Source of the DNA: Pseudocercospora fijiensis CIRAD86
Taxonomy: Eukaryota > Ascomycota > Dothideomycetes > Mycosphaerellales > Mycosphaerellaceae
Reading direction: 5' to 3'
NCBI RefSeq assembly: GCF_000340215.1
Contig: NW_006921546.1
Coordinates: 184,995 to 248,994, forward strand
DNA: 64,000 nt
The notes below the pieces were generated by a model, which saw nothing but the letters and a program-made list of their open reading frames with translations, ran no database searches and was not told the DNA's origin. Made by a program: the position numbers and the translations under genes. Of this stretch, positions 11,901 to 24,195 are shown in pieces. Positions within the stretch are counted from its first letter, which is position 1. Every line of letters starts with the position of its first letter.

Positions 11901-13639
11901 ACCTAGCTTAAGAGTAAAGTTAGTAATAGTAGCTAAATTTAGCTTCCGCTTCTTACTAGCAATAGTGTTTAGATCGTCTAGTTCTCGAGCCGTTAGTATA
12001 CGCTTTATTAAGTATAGTATCGCTCCGCTAGTAAGAGGTTTACAGTTACTAAATACAACCTTCGGCTCTCGTAGACGAGGCTCTTACTTTATAAAGTTAA
12101 TAAGCTAATAGTCGTAGAAGTGCTATAGTAATAGCACTATACGAGAGCTACCTATCTCGATAAGCTTTATAATCTCGTACTTATACGGATAGCCGTAGGT
12201 CTTTATTAGGTAATCGTTATAGCGGTAATACGGATAGCTATATAAGAAGGCCGAGTACTTAATCTTATTACTATTATCGTCGGTTATAGTCCTTAGAAGC
12301 GTAAGGGCCCTCTTATATAGAACGTCTACTTCGAGAAGATAGTAGTTACTAATTACTCGAGAGACACTAGTATAGAAGGCTCTAGTTAGTAGCTTGCTAT
12401 ACCGCTTTAGGTTATCCGCTATAGCGGTACGACGTCGATCGTAACCCTCTTACTACTAATTAAGAAGCGACTCGAAGAGGGTAAAGATATCGTATCTACT
12501 ACTATTTACTACTAATTAAGAAGCGACTCGAAGAGGGTAAAGATATCGTATCTACTACTATAGTTAAGCTAGAGTTTAATACGGCTATAGCAGGACTTAA
12601 CTCGAGAGGTTGTCTTATAGCTAAAGTGTAGTACTTAGTTAGTCTAATAGTCGACAATACGTGTCTTATAATACTACTAATTCCTATAGAGATAGGTCTT
12701 AAATATAGGATAGACGTTATCTAGCTTAGCAACGTTACTATTAAACTCTTCCTTACTCTTACTATAGATAGTATAAGTAAATAGCTTTATAAACTTAGTA
12801 GTTAACGGACTATCTATCTAGTAGCCGTTAGCCTTAATCTATATAAAGTTACCCCTTTCCTTCCGTACTCGAGTAAGTATATCTTAGTTTAGGTACTACT
12901 CGTAGATAACGTTCTTAGCTTCCGGAAACACCTTGTTAATCGCTAGCATTAATGCCTCTTTACGATTAGTCGCTATAACGAGAGGTATAGTATAGCCGGC
13001 TCGTTCGAGACCCTTCCGTAGAGATAGTAATAACTGCTTAAAGTTAGGCTAACTAGGCTTCGATTTAATAAGACTAACGCCGAGCTTAATAGTTTCGTTT
13101 ATAGGTCTAGTAGCGACTATATCTAGTAGCTCGAGGTTATATAGATTAGTCGAATACGTAGTATCGAGAATTAGCTAATAAGGCGTCTCTTTAAACGAGG
13201 TTAGATAAAGAGCTACTATTGCCTTAACCGAGCCCTCTTTATTCGTATAGATATCGTAGAAGATACTATACTTATCTAGTAAGTTAACTATACGCTAAGC
13301 CTAGCTATAAGCTCGGCGCTTATTAAGAGTCCTATTCTAAGAGATATTGTATATATTATAAGGCTTAAGGATTACTCTACGGCCTCGAAAGTAGGCTATT
13401 ATCTTCGACGTTAGTATATAAGCCTACTATAAGCGCTCTAGTTACTCGAGGAATTTAGCCGTTCTTAAGCGCTTCTAGACCGTAGTAAGAGCTATAATAT
13501 AGTCCTTCTTATAGTTATACTAATAGTGTTCTTCCTTACTCGAATAACGGATTTACTACTCGCCGCCTAGCTTAAGAGGGCTTATAGTAATAGCGTAGAA
13601 GTAGAACTTATAGTCTATCTTCTTCGTCTTCTTCCGCGC
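11900..13639 (-). pseudogene. MULE transposase relic, central and C-terminal part
   Basis: DDE transposase of the Mutator superfamily. Reading leftwards from the break at 13639: a FAR1-type DNA-binding segment (RKKTKKID.KFYFYA), then SKIIAYFRGRRVILKP, then DIYTNKEGSVKAIVALYLTS, ILDTTYSTNLYNLELLDIV (first Asp of the triad in LDTTYSTN), SLRKGLERAGYTIPLVIAT and EALMLAINKVFPEAKNVIYE. The last is the typical MULE block preceding the W-x-x-N motif. Stops sit at former Trp/Gln codons, and a 56-bp tandem duplication (12451-12562) shifts the frame. The N-terminus is found beyond element A at 27575-28120. Confidence 0.88.
12451..12562. repeat. 56-bp perfect tandem duplication in the MULE transposase
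   Basis: TACTACTAATTAAGAAGCGA starts at 12451 and again at 12507, and the two units look identical. Since 56 is not a multiple of three, the duplication also breaks the frame. Confidence 0.93.
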
Positions 13640-13826
13640 TATAAAGGGCTACGCCCTAGGTAGAAAGCGCTAGCCTTAGGCATTCGGCCTACGCGACTCT
13701 AACCTACTACTTAGCGCTTAGCGTACCGTATAAAACTATTCGGATTCACGTAGATAGACTTAGCTCTTTATCGAACCTATTAAGTCTTATATCTAGTATC
13801 TACGTACGCGTTGCTTACCTATAATA
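13640..13826 (+). repeat. 5' LTR of element A
   Basis: Starts TATAAAGGGC (TG-to-TA at the first dinucleotide likely) and ends CCTATAATA. Next to it, TTAGGTTCGATC is the likely primer-binding site, with original TGG now TAG. It matches 27383-27569 with few differences. Confidence 0.9.
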
Positions 13827-13859
13827 TTAGGTTCGATCTTTAATATAGGAAACGCTAAG

Positions 13860-15060
13860 GTTTATTAGGAACCCGAGTAAGATAGCTAGGGGAACGCTAC
13901 CCCTACTATACTAGAGATAACTAGGGACGAGATTTATCGTACCTTCGAGAGTCTCTATACTAGATAGTAGACGATAGAAGCCTAGCTATAAGCTACTCGC
14001 TCCGCGCTCTAATACGCGGAAGCGTCTCGCTAGCCCGGGCCTCCCGAAGCTAGTTTAGTACTAGACTAGTCTACGAACGAGATCCTAAAGGGACTCCTAG
14101 AAACTCTCTCGGCTACCGGCTAAAATATAACGGCGTCCCGCGAGTAGAAGCTACTATCGTAGGATAGGAAAGCCGAGTCGTTCTAGGACTACCTACTACG
14201 ACTAAGAAGTTCGTACTAAGTTCGTTCTAGGCTAAAACCGAAGCTCTCCGAAGATTACTACTAGGATACCGTATACGATACCCTACCGGCAAAGGAACGC
14301 GCTAGGATACGCTACTTCTAGGAAAGAGGAAGCCTTACGAAAGAGAAGGACCCCGAAGCCTTCTTCTAGCAACTCGAGGACGTCTTCGCGGATAGTAACG
14401 AAGCTATAAAGGCGCTAAAGCAACTCTAAGCCCTAAGGCACTCCTAGGGACAACCTTAGTACGACTACTAGCTAGAATTCGACGGCCTCCTACTAAGCGT
14501 AGGCGGAGACCGTTAGACCGACGATACGAAAATCGGGTATTTAAAGAATACCTTCTCGAACGCGGCTAAGACCTATACTACCGCTATACTAAAGATTAAG
14601 GATTACTACCTCTATATAGAGGAGGTCGAGCGGATTATAACGAACCTCGAATCGATAGATTAGTTTAAATAGGCTACGAAACGCTAGTAAGAAAGGAAGA
14701 AAGAAGCTACGAGTCCTACGGTCGTTATCCCCCTCTATACGGCTCCCGCGGCGAACCCGAAGGTCGACTCTAATAGAGACGTAGTTATAAACCCCGCTTA
14801 AACTAACGCTTCCCGTAGAAAGAACTGCGGAGGCTAATAATCGACGGCGGGAAAACCTAGGGCTAAATAGGTCGACTCTATAGAAAGAGAGAAGCGTAAG
14901 GAGAAAAGACTCTACTTCCGCTATAGAGCGAGCGGATACCGTATTCGAGATTGCCCGTACGCCCCGCCGGCTTAGCCTACTAAGATTAGTATTACCTCTA
15001 TATAACCTATTCTAGAGGATATAGAAGAATAGTCGGACTTAAGTAGTTCTAACTCGGGAA
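13860..15060 (+). pseudogene. Gag relic of element A
   Basis: Capsid/nucleocapsid region with several frame interruptions. The nucleocapsid zinc knuckle is recognisable at 14910-14957 as YFRYRASGYRIRDCP, a C-x2-C-x4-H-x4-C knuckle in which two Cys and the His have become Tyr and only the last Cys is left. Upstream is a Lys/Arg-rich segment typical of gag C-termini. No intact start codon could be chosen. Confidence 0.75.
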
Positions 15061-15099
15061 AAGAGTAACTCTCGCTTATAGTTAGGAGTCGGGAGTAGA

Positions 15100-18000
15100 T
15101 AGAGTACGGGCAAAGAAATAGAAAGAAGTTAAAAAGGATATAAACGGGAATCTTATATATACCGATATAGTCCTCGAAAATAACGTCGGAACTTCTACTC
15201 TTATCGACGAAGGATGCTAGTATTACGCTACAATTAATACGGGCCTAGCTAAAGGCCTCGGACTTAGCTATATTAGCCGTAAGTCCCGAAAAGTAAAAGG
15301 AGCGTCGTCTACGATATAAGACGCGAAAATTATAGGAGTCGTCGCCTTCCGGATAGAAATTAACAGATTCTAATAAACGGTATACGCTTACGTCGTACTA
15401 GGATTAGCTTTCCCTCTTATCCTAAGGAACCTATAGAAGGTATATAATAAGGTTAGGACCGCGCCCGAGAAACGACGGTACTACTACGAGAGGGCTCGGT
15501 ATTAGATTAAAGAAGGGCGCTATTACCGCAAGGTCGATATAAACGGGAATATCGCTACGATTAACGCCGTAAGAAGCCTACTTACCGCGACAATTACCGA
15601 GGATATTAAAAAGGCCCTAAAGACGAAGAAATACCCGACGATCGAGGAGCTAAAAAAGAAATTGCCCCCGGAGGTTCGCGATATAGCCGCGCTATTTTAT
15701 TAAAGAGAAGCCGATAAGTTAGCGCCCTATCGTCCTAGTATCGACTATACGATAGAACTCTAGGAGAAACTAGACGGATCCTAGCCTTAACTCCCTTAGG
15801 GCCTGCTCTATAGTATATTAAAATAAGAACTCTTAGTCTTACGGAAGTCGCTAGACGAGCTCTTAAAGAAGGGGTTTATAAGACCTACGAACTCCGAAGC
15901 GGCGGCGCCTATACTATTCGTTAAGAAACCTAGAGAAGGACTACGGTTCTACTACGACTATAGGGCGCTTAACGCCCTTACAAAGTAAGACCGATACCCC
16001 CTCCTACTAATCCCGAATACTATAAGGAACCTAACGGAGGCCCGATAGTTAACTAAGGTTAACGTAGTCTTAGCCTTTTATAAGATAAGAATAGCAAAAG
16101 GATACGAGTATAAAACGGCCTTCCGTACTAGGCTAGGCTCGTTCGAGTAGCTAGTATACCCGTTCGGTTTGTCCGGAGCCCCGGCTACGTTTTAACGGTA
16201 TATTAACACTCTCCTATAAAAGTATCTAGACGATTTCGCGTTAGTATATATAGACGACGTAGTTATCTACTTAAGTAGGACGAAGGAAGACTATTTCTAT
16301 AAGGTAAGGGCCGTTCTTAAGAAGCTTTAGGATAGAGGCCTTTACCTTAATATTAAAAAGAGCGAATTCGCCTAGAAAAAGATTAAGTACCTAGGATTTA
16401 TCGTCTACGCCGACGTAGGGGGAGTGTTAGTAGATCCCGAAAAGATAGAAGCCGTATAGAAATAGATAGTACCTAAGACCTAGAAGGAAGTTCGTTATTT
16501 CTTAGGATTTACGAACTATTACTATATATTCGTACCGAACTATTCTAAGATTTCCGTACTATTAACCGCACTAACCGGTAAGGGAACTCTATTCTCCTAG
16601 GGGGAAGAGTAGGATAAAGCGTTCGAGACGTTAAAAAACAAATTCTACCGCGCCCCGGTACTTACCTAATAGGACCTGTCCCTTCCTACCTTCCTTAAAA
16701 CAGATTATAGTAGGTTCGCGATTAGAGGCGCCCTTATCTAAGAAAAGGAGGGGATCCGTCGACCGGTAGGCTTCTTTTTAAAGAAACTAAATAAGGCGGA
16801 GATTAACTACGATATCTACGACAAAGAAATACTCGCGGTCGTATCTAGTATTAAGTTTTAGAACTCCGAGCTAAGATTATATAGCCTCTTTACGATTTAG
16901 ACGGACTATAAGAACCTAGAATACTTCTAGTTAAGCGCTAGCTATCCGAGAGACAGATCCGATAGTAGGAAGAACTAGTAAAGTACTAGTTTACCCTAGT
17001 CTACCGGCCGGGAATCGAGGCTATCCTACCGGATACCTTATCGAGGAGAGAATAAGATACGTTAGGCTAAGACGACAAGCTTTCGAGATTCCGGAGATTT
17101 CTAGATCTAGACCTCTCTCTAAACTAGCCGGAAAACGTCTAAATCTCTAGTGCTACGATCCGTAGCTTCCTATATACTACTAAGGCGGGCCTATTATCCT
17201 TACTCGCGAACGAGACGGAACCCGCGTAAGCCCCGCCGGAAAGCGCTAAACTATTCTAGGACCTAGAGATAAACGAAATATAGAAAGGCATTATCGAGAA
17301 GGATACGGTATACTAGACGGTATTACGGAAAGTCCGTAAGGGATATAGGATATTATAACCGGAAATTAAAGCGAAAATATAGATCGGGGATTATACGATA
17401 GACCCTAAGGGGTTCCTACGCTATCGCGGCAAACTCTAGGTACTAGGAGCCCTAGCTACGACGGAGGCCGAATATAAAGACATAGGAGCCGAAGAACTAT
17501 AATAGGATATACTACGTACGAAGATTATCTAATCGATCTACGACTTACCGCTCTACGGTTACCCTAGCTAGGATTCTACCGCTTCTATACTAGGTCGCGA
17601 ATTCTACTAGCTACTATAGTCGAAGCAGGTGCGACAATTCCTACGGAATTGTAACTATTATAGACGTAATAAAGTATAGAGGGAGCATAAATATAGCCTC
17701 CTAAAGCTACTACCGGTACCTAACCGTTTCTTCTAGGAAATCTCGATAGACTTTATAACTAACCTACCGGAGTTAGACGGGAATCGATATCTTTAGGTAA
17801 TTAAAGACCGCCTTAGTAAGTAGATTGCCCTTATTAGTACTCCCTCTATAAAAGTGGAGGAATGCGTAGTTTTGTTTCTAAAATACTAGGTTAGGTATTA
17901 CGGACTACCTCGTACTATTACTAGCGATAGAGGTACAAATTAGATAAGCACCTTCTAGAGGGAAATATATCGACTACTTAGCGTAAAACAGAGGTTAAGC

Positions 18001-18464
18001 TCCGCTTACTACCTATAAACCGATAGAGGCCCGGAGCGCGTAAACTAAGATATTTAAGCGTACCTACGGAACTATATTAACTAAATATAGTCCGACTAGA
18101 ACTAATAGCTTCCTACGGCGGAACTCGCGTTTAACGGGAGACACTAAGCGGGATTAGGAATAAGCTCTTTCTTCGCGACCTACGGCTACGAATCTACCTC
18201 CCCTATTCCGCTAGAAGAGGACCTAGCTATCGATAGGCAGCTAACCGCGGCGAAACGAGCGGAGGAATTCGTAGATAAGATTAAGAAGATCTTAGACCTA
18301 TACTAAGTATAAATAGCGGAGGTAGTATAGAAATAAGAGGAAAGCGCGAATAAGACTAGGACGCCGGCGCCGGTATACTATATCGGAGACAAGGTCTAGC
18401 TCGATCTAAGGAATTACTAGACGGATAGACTAAAGAAGAGCCTCGACTCGAGATACGCTAAGTA
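15100..18464 (+). pseudogene. Pol relic of element A: protease, RT, RNase H, integrase
   Basis: The protease region is at about 15170-15480. The RT follows at 15790-16470 with YIDD intact at 16247-16258 and the downstream block FAIRGALI...EGIRRPVGFF of the RNase H linker. RNase H runs to about 17050 (INYDIYDKEILAVV, TDYKNLEYF, LPDTLSRRE). The integrase has FLRNCNYYRRNK (HHCC region), ISIDFITNLPELDGN, ITSDRGTN and ISSFFATYGYE. The C-terminal region YIGDKV.LDLRNY...KKSLDSRYAKY ends at the B insertion (TSD at 18465-18469). Stops lie at former Trp and Gln codons. Confidence 0.9.
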
Positions 18465-18469
18465 TATAG
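18465..18469 (+). repeat. Target-site duplication TATAG, left of element B
   Basis: Five bases immediately before the 5' LTR of B, repeated exactly at 25633-25637 after the 3' LTR. Confidence 0.92.
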
Positions 18470-18667
18470 TGTTAGGACTAAAGAGGTTATATGTAATTAG
18501 TATATAACCGGGCTCGAGTAAAGCTAGGGTCTTAATGCCTTAGGTAGGGCTTAGCGCTTAGTAGTAGGCTAACTTGCCTACCTTCCTCCCTCTCCTTCTA
18601 GCTTCTTATCGAATACTACCTATACCTACTACTACCCTATCTACCTACTAACATAACCCTTCTTATA
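18470..18667 (+). repeat. 5' LTR of element B
   Basis: Begins TGTTAGGACTAAAGAGG and ends CCCTTCTTATA. The following TAGTATTCGATC is the likely primer-binding site. Confidence 0.94.
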
Positions 18668-18899
18668 TAGTATTCGATCTACCCTTTAAGGGTAGTAGCT
18701 AGATAGTCCTTATTTCAAGCTTTTAGCGGTATAGCTACGAAAACTATCGATTTAACTATATTACGCCCGAAGAATAGGACCTATACGTACTATTCTACTA
18801 AATAACCGTACCAATTATTAAGCAAGGCCTTCTATACGGCCTATTATACTAAATTAATCGTACTAAGTTAATACCTACTAATTCCGCTATATCCGTACT

Positions 18900-20280
18900 A
18901 TAGGGGCCTATAATATATTATTAGTGTTACCCCTTATTATAATAGCCGGCTTATTACAAAGCAATAACAATCGCGGCGCCGCTAGTAGCGCTAGTAACGA
19001 CAACGCTAGTAGCACAGTGCCTACTAAAGTGCCTACTAAAGTACCTACTAAAGTGCCTCCTACTAAAGAGCCTACTAGAGGGCCTACTAAAGAACCTATA
19101 GTCGAAGGGGATAACCCCTCGTTGCCTATTAACGACATTCTTAGCAATATTATTAACCGTCGATATAGCTAACCCGCCTTTAGCCCCTAGCTAGTAGCGA
19201 GACTTTAGGAAGCTACCTAAAACAGGCTCGCTACTCTATGCTAAGAATAATAGCTAAAGGACGACCTCCTCGAGCTCCGTCGCCTTTAGGAAGCCCCGAT
19301 AACTACTACTAAACTAATAGTAGGACCTTCCTTACTATTAGCCTAAAAGAAGGATACTAAACTTAAGGATTGTACCGTATTCGACGGCTCTAGTCGCAAG
19401 TAGTATAATAATTATATACGCGATTGTAAGCTTAACTAACGAAATGTACCGAGGGCTCTTCTAGACGACTATTTATTAGTTGTCTACGCTATATAGTATA
19501 TTAATAGCGACCTAAAACGTACCTAGGATAACTATTTTAACTCCCTCGATAACTAGACCGCTATTTAGTAGCAAACCTATAAAACTATTATACTAGACAC
19601 CCTAGGAAACCCTATACTAAGGCAATAATACGCTTAGGACTAGTACCTTCGAGCTAAATAAAAGACTGATTAATCGGCTCGCTTATTCGAGGCCTATTTA
19701 AAGACCCTAGAAGACGACCTTCCGGCTAAGACTAATTCTATATAGATCTCGGAAATACGCCTAAAGCTTAGATAGGAACTAATCCTCGAATTAGACCGTC
19801 GCCGTATATTCGAACAAGCTAATCTAATACGCATTTAATTTATAGTCGAGGTAGAAACGGCTAAACGAGCTGTCTAGCTCTAGTAACGACTAGAATTAAG
19901 GATCCGACTAGCTAGTACTAACCGTAGCAACCGTAGTGCCCGCGGAGGAAACTAAGGTTCCTACTAGAATAATAGTACTAATAATAGGAATAGTAACAAT
20001 AACCGTAGAAGAGGCCGTAGCCGGCGGCTATATAGAGGAGGCCGTAATAGGGGCCGTAGAAGGGGCTCGTATCCCTATAATACTAACCGCTCGACTAATA
20101 ACAATAGTAGTAATAACAGTTATAGCAACCCCCTAACCGGATTGAAGTACTTTAACTATAATAGTACTAGCTATCTACTAGGCTAATGTAATAAACCTAA
20201 GGACTAGGCCCGAATTGACCGTGCTTCCGCTAAGTATAGGAAACACCTTTTAGCCGCTAATGCTACCCCTATCGGCTCTT
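18900..20280 (+). pseudogene. Gag relic of element B
   Basis: Plus-strand gag. An N-terminal segment is still open (18924-19172). It holds a Ser/Asn-rich part and a short Pro-Thr-Lys-Val repeat, followed by PIVEGDNPSLPINDILSNII. A helical capsid part follows with stops (RAKLFEAYLKTLED, ELDRRRIFEQANLI). Then comes an Arg/Asn/Gly-rich stretch (about 19910-20130) and the zinc knuckle at about 20145-20195 (YFNYNSTSYLLG.CNKPK), where two Cys and the His now read Tyr. In the Arg/Asn-rich part an alternative frame is open (19936-20136); it is a shadow. Confidence 0.8.
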
Positions 20281-20715
20281 TTAATTAGTCGAAAAAAGAA
20301 TAAGCGCTATACTAACTGTTAGCCTTGTACGGCGTAAAACTATCGATATTATACTAGCTATTATACGTACTTGTCTTATATAGGATACGTATAGAACTAA
20401 CTATTAAACTAAGGTTATACTAGATCTAGGAAATTCGGTTAGCGCCCTTATTAACTACCGCCTAGCTAAGCAATTAGACCTCCGACAATTGCCTAGAACT
20501 AATATACTAACCCTTGCTTAGTTTAATAACGCTCGGCACTTAACCTATAGGGCTTACTATATTCCTATAGTCCTAAAAGACGACCTCGGCAATAAGCGCT
20601 GATTAGACTTTACTACCTACGCGATAGATATAGACAACCTTCTATCCGATATTATTATCGGCAACCCTATTCTTAAGCACTATACTATAGTTATAGACTT
20701 AGGCAATTAATAGTA
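20281..20715 (+). pseudogene. Retroviral-type aspartic protease relic of element B
   Basis: Region between the zinc knuckle and RT. Recognisable blocks are VILDLGNSVSALINYRLAKQ (the position of the catalytic D-S/T-G motif, now DLG), LPRTNILTL, YRAYYIPIVL and DIIIGNPILKHYTIVIDL, the flap and C-terminal Ile-Ile-Gly-x-x-Ile-Leu block of Ty3-type proteases. It would cleave the Gag-Pol polyprotein. The catalytic Ser/Thr is not seen. Confidence 0.78.
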
Positions 20716-20949
20716 GCGATTTAGAATCGCTAGGAGAGAGGATATTAAATACATTAATATTAGCGAGTGTCCTAACAATATTAAGGTTCTGTTTATTAGC
20801 ACCCTAATACTAGCCTCCGCCTTAGCTAACCCGACTACTAACTAACTCGGTAGAGATAACGATAAACCTATACCCCCTAATAGCATAGACTCTAAATAGC
20901 TTGCTCGTATACCTTAGCCTATTCGAGAAACCTATATTAATATATTCAA

Positions 20950-22640
20950 ACACTACCTAGCATTAACGTTGCCTATATTTAAAGAAACAGATTATAAGAT
21001 TGATATTATAGAGGGTAAAGAGGTCCCCTTTAGGCCCCTCTACAACCTTAGCGAACGCGAGCTTGCTATACTACGTAAGTACCTAGATAAGAACCTAGCT
21101 AATAGTCGAATTTAGTATAGCAACAGCCCTACTAGTACACTAATCCTGTTTATTCTAAAGAAGGATAGTAACCTGCGTTTATATATTAATTATAGAGGGC
21201 TTAATGCTATTACTATTAAGGACCGCTATCTACTTCTGCTTATTAATAAGACCCTCGATCGCCTTTCTAGCGCCTACTTCTATACTATATTAGACATTAA
21301 GGACGCCTATTACCGCATTCGCATTCGTAAGGGTAATAAGTAGAAGACGGCGTTCCGTACTCGCTATAGCTATTTTAAGTACTTAGTTATACTATTCGGC
21401 CTAGCTAATGCCCATGCTATATTCTAGTCCTATATTAATCGGGCCCTATTAGGCCTATTAGACTACCTCTATATAGTTTACCTAGACGATATCCTAGTCT
21501 ATATATACTTACCTAACATTACGGAACATTAGGCCGCCGTACGTAAGGTGCTCGACCGCCTATAGGCCTATAGCTTATACTACAAATCCTCTAAATATAC
21601 CTTCGCTGCTAAAGAGGTGCCCTTCCTTAGCTTCCTCGTATTAACTAATAGTATAAAGGCTAATCCTAACCGGATTAAAACAATTACCGAATAGCTAACC
21701 CCTACTAGTATTAAGGAGCTTTAATTATTCCTAGGTTTTACTAACTTCTACCGCCGCTTTATTAAGGGCTATTCGAGGCATATAATGCTATTAACTAAGC
21801 TTAGTAAAACTAAGACTAACCTAACTAGAGAGTTTAAATAGGCTAATAGAGTATAAGCCGCTTTTAATAGTTTAAAGAAGCTCTTTACTAAAGTCCCCCT
21901 ATTATACTATTTCGTACTAAGTAGGCAGATCCGTATTAAAACTAACGCTTCCTAGTTCGCTATATTAGCCATTATGTTATAATAGGCTAATAACACCTAC
22001 TAGCACCTAATTGCCTTCTTCTTACGGAAGATAATCGATATAGAGCGCCGTTACGAGACCTACGAGTAAGAGCTCTTAGTAATCGTAGAAGCCTTTAAGT
22101 ACTAGCGCTACTATCTCGATAGTATATAGCATACTATTTAGGTCTATACGGACTATAACAACCTCTATAGAATTACGAAGGTTATAAGGGTTATAGGTCG
22201 ATAGGCTAGATAGGCCGTCTACCTCGCTAGGTTTAATTTTAATATATTATATCGGCTAGGCGTAAGTAACCCTACCGATAGCCTATCGAGGCGACCTAGT
22301 TACGATAGCGAGACTTAGTATATCAATTTATTGTTTCTAACCCTATAGTATAAGATTGCTATAGCCCGTATTGTTAATAAGTAAGCGTAGGATAAGCGGA
22401 CTTCCGGACCCCGCGGCGGTAACAAATACTATAGCGGAGTTGTCGTTCTTCTAGTACGCGTTAGAAAGGACGTAGATCGCTCGAGCTATAATAACTCGAT
22501 TAAAGATATTTCTATCTATAGCGATAGCACTATAGAAGAGGTTGTAGTAGTTCTAGCTACTAGTGCTATTAGATATATATAATACGTACCTCGTTCGATA
22601 GCAAGGGTGCTATTAAATAATCTTACGAATAGGGATAGTT
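20950..22640 (+). pseudogene. Reverse transcriptase and RNase H relic of element B
   Basis: RT starts with LPIFKETDYKIDIIEGKEVP and carries ILDIKDAYYRIRIRKG (first catalytic Asp), ILFGLANA and an intact YLDD at 21479-21490. B1 and B2 have YLDN at this place. Next come [16 protein letters not shown] and the RNase H blocks RRYETYE.ELLVIVEAFKY, VYTDYNNLYRI and DSLSRRPSYDSE. Stops at Trp/Gln positions prevent translation. The domain order RT, RNase H, integrase is that of Ty3/gypsy elements. Confidence 0.92.
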
Positions 22641-23700
22641 AATCGTTTATAAATAAGCTATTACGTACTTAGTAGAGGGACGCCTTTACTATCGAGCGTA
22701 TTAATAGGCTTATAAGTAGACGAGCGACTCGATCTAGTAAGAGTAATAGTTAGTCGATCGACGACAAGGGTTACTTAAAGTTTAAGGGCAGATACTATGT
22801 CCCCGCTAAATAATCGATTAGATAAGAGCTTTTAAAGAGGCACTATAATAGTAAGCTCGCTAGTTACTATAGCATAGAGAGGTCGTACGAGCTACTATTA
22901 CGTATATACTACTAGCTAAATAGTAAGCGGTATATAAAAGAATATATATAGACCTATATAGTATACTAGCGTATTAAAGCACTAAAGTACCTACTATTTA
23001 GCGAGTTGTCTTTACTTCCTGTTCCTAGGAAGCTATTCGCAGAGCTTATAATAGACTTTATTATAAGCCTTCCTCCTACTAAGCGTAGGGGCAGTAAGGA
23101 TGTATATAATACTATCCTTGTTATAGTAGATCGATTTACTAAGGGCGCTCGATATATCCCGGTATAGAAGGATTAGACTACTATTAATATAGTAGAGGCG
23201 CTATAGAACAATATCTTCTATACCTATTAGGGAACCCCTAAGGGGATAGTGTCTAATCGTAGATCGATACTAATATCGTATTATTAGAGCGAGATATGCC
23301 TATAGCTAAGACTAAAGCATCGGCTATTAATAGCCTTCTATCTATAGACTAACGGTTAAATAGAGAGGTAGAATACTACCCTATAGTAGTACCTACGCAG
23401 CTATATTAATAAGAACCCCGAGGATTAGGTCAACCTCCTATAGTCTGCAGAATTTGTATATAATAATAGTATATATTTATTAACTAAGGTTTCGCTATAT
23501 ATAGCTATAATAGGCTAAAACGCTGCCTTACCGGAGGACCTATTAACCTCGCTCGAGGCCGAGCGTAAGGAAAGGGAAGCGCGTTAAGTACTAGAGACAC
23601 TAGCGGCAATAGAACGTGTCTAGAAGATACGGGAGATCTATACTAAGATAGTTAAGAAGCTAATAAAGGCTTAAGAGTACTAAAAGACCTACTACGATAA
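22641..23700 (+). pseudogene. Integrase relic of element B
   Basis: HHCC zinc-binding region at about 22830-22980 (LLKRHYNSKLASYYSIERSY, where two His-type positions read Tyr). The catalytic core follows: LIIDFIISLPPTKRRGSKD, LVIVDRFTKGARYIPV, GIVSNRRSI (second Asp block, degraded), LIAFYL.TNG and NLL.SAEFVYNNSIYLLTK. It catalyses insertion of the cDNA. Several stops. Confidence 0.88.
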
Positions 23701-24195
23701 GCGCTATATACTAATAACCTTTAAACAAGGCGATATAGTTATACTTAGTACGAAGAACCTCCGTATCCGCAAACACCTATTACCTAATAGCAAAACAAGG
23801 CCTAAGCTCGTACTAAGATATATTAGCCTATTCCGCATTCGAGAAGTTAAGGGCTCCTCCGTATAGGCCTACTAGTTATAGCTTCCTCCTTATTATACTA
23901 TCTATAACACCTTCTACGTATCCCTCCTTAAACTATACTACTAGCGCGAAGGCGATAAAGTGCCTGCTAAATTAGAAGAAGTCTTAGCCAATAGTAAAGA
24001 GCTATAGTCTATAGAACGCATCCTAAAGCACCGAACTAGGCGAGGCAAGAAGGAATACCTATTAAGGTAGCAAGGCTATTTACCTAAATAGGACTTATAG
24101 GAAGCTAAAGCCGCTTTCGAGGATATAGCCGAGTTATTAGATAAGTATTAGACTAGCGTAAAGAACAAGAAGAAGGCTAAAAGCTCGTAATGTTA
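23700..24195 (+). pseudogene. Integrase C-terminal region and chromodomain relic of element B
   Basis: The C-terminal part has FKQGDIVILSTKNLRIRK and VLRYISLFRIREVKGS, then LPPYYTIYNTFYVSLLK, the segment leading into chromovirus chromodomains. The chromodomain itself (about 24005-24150) reads SIERILKHRTRRGKKEYLLR, then QGYLPK and AAFEDIAELL. The presumed aromatic/Trp positions are stops. The frame ends near 24190. Confidence 0.85.

Noticed and set aside
19936..20136. 66-residue open frame MPAEETKVPTR...
   Set aside because: Alternative frame of the Arg/Asn-rich gag segment of element B; the gag frame itself runs through here to the zinc knuckle.
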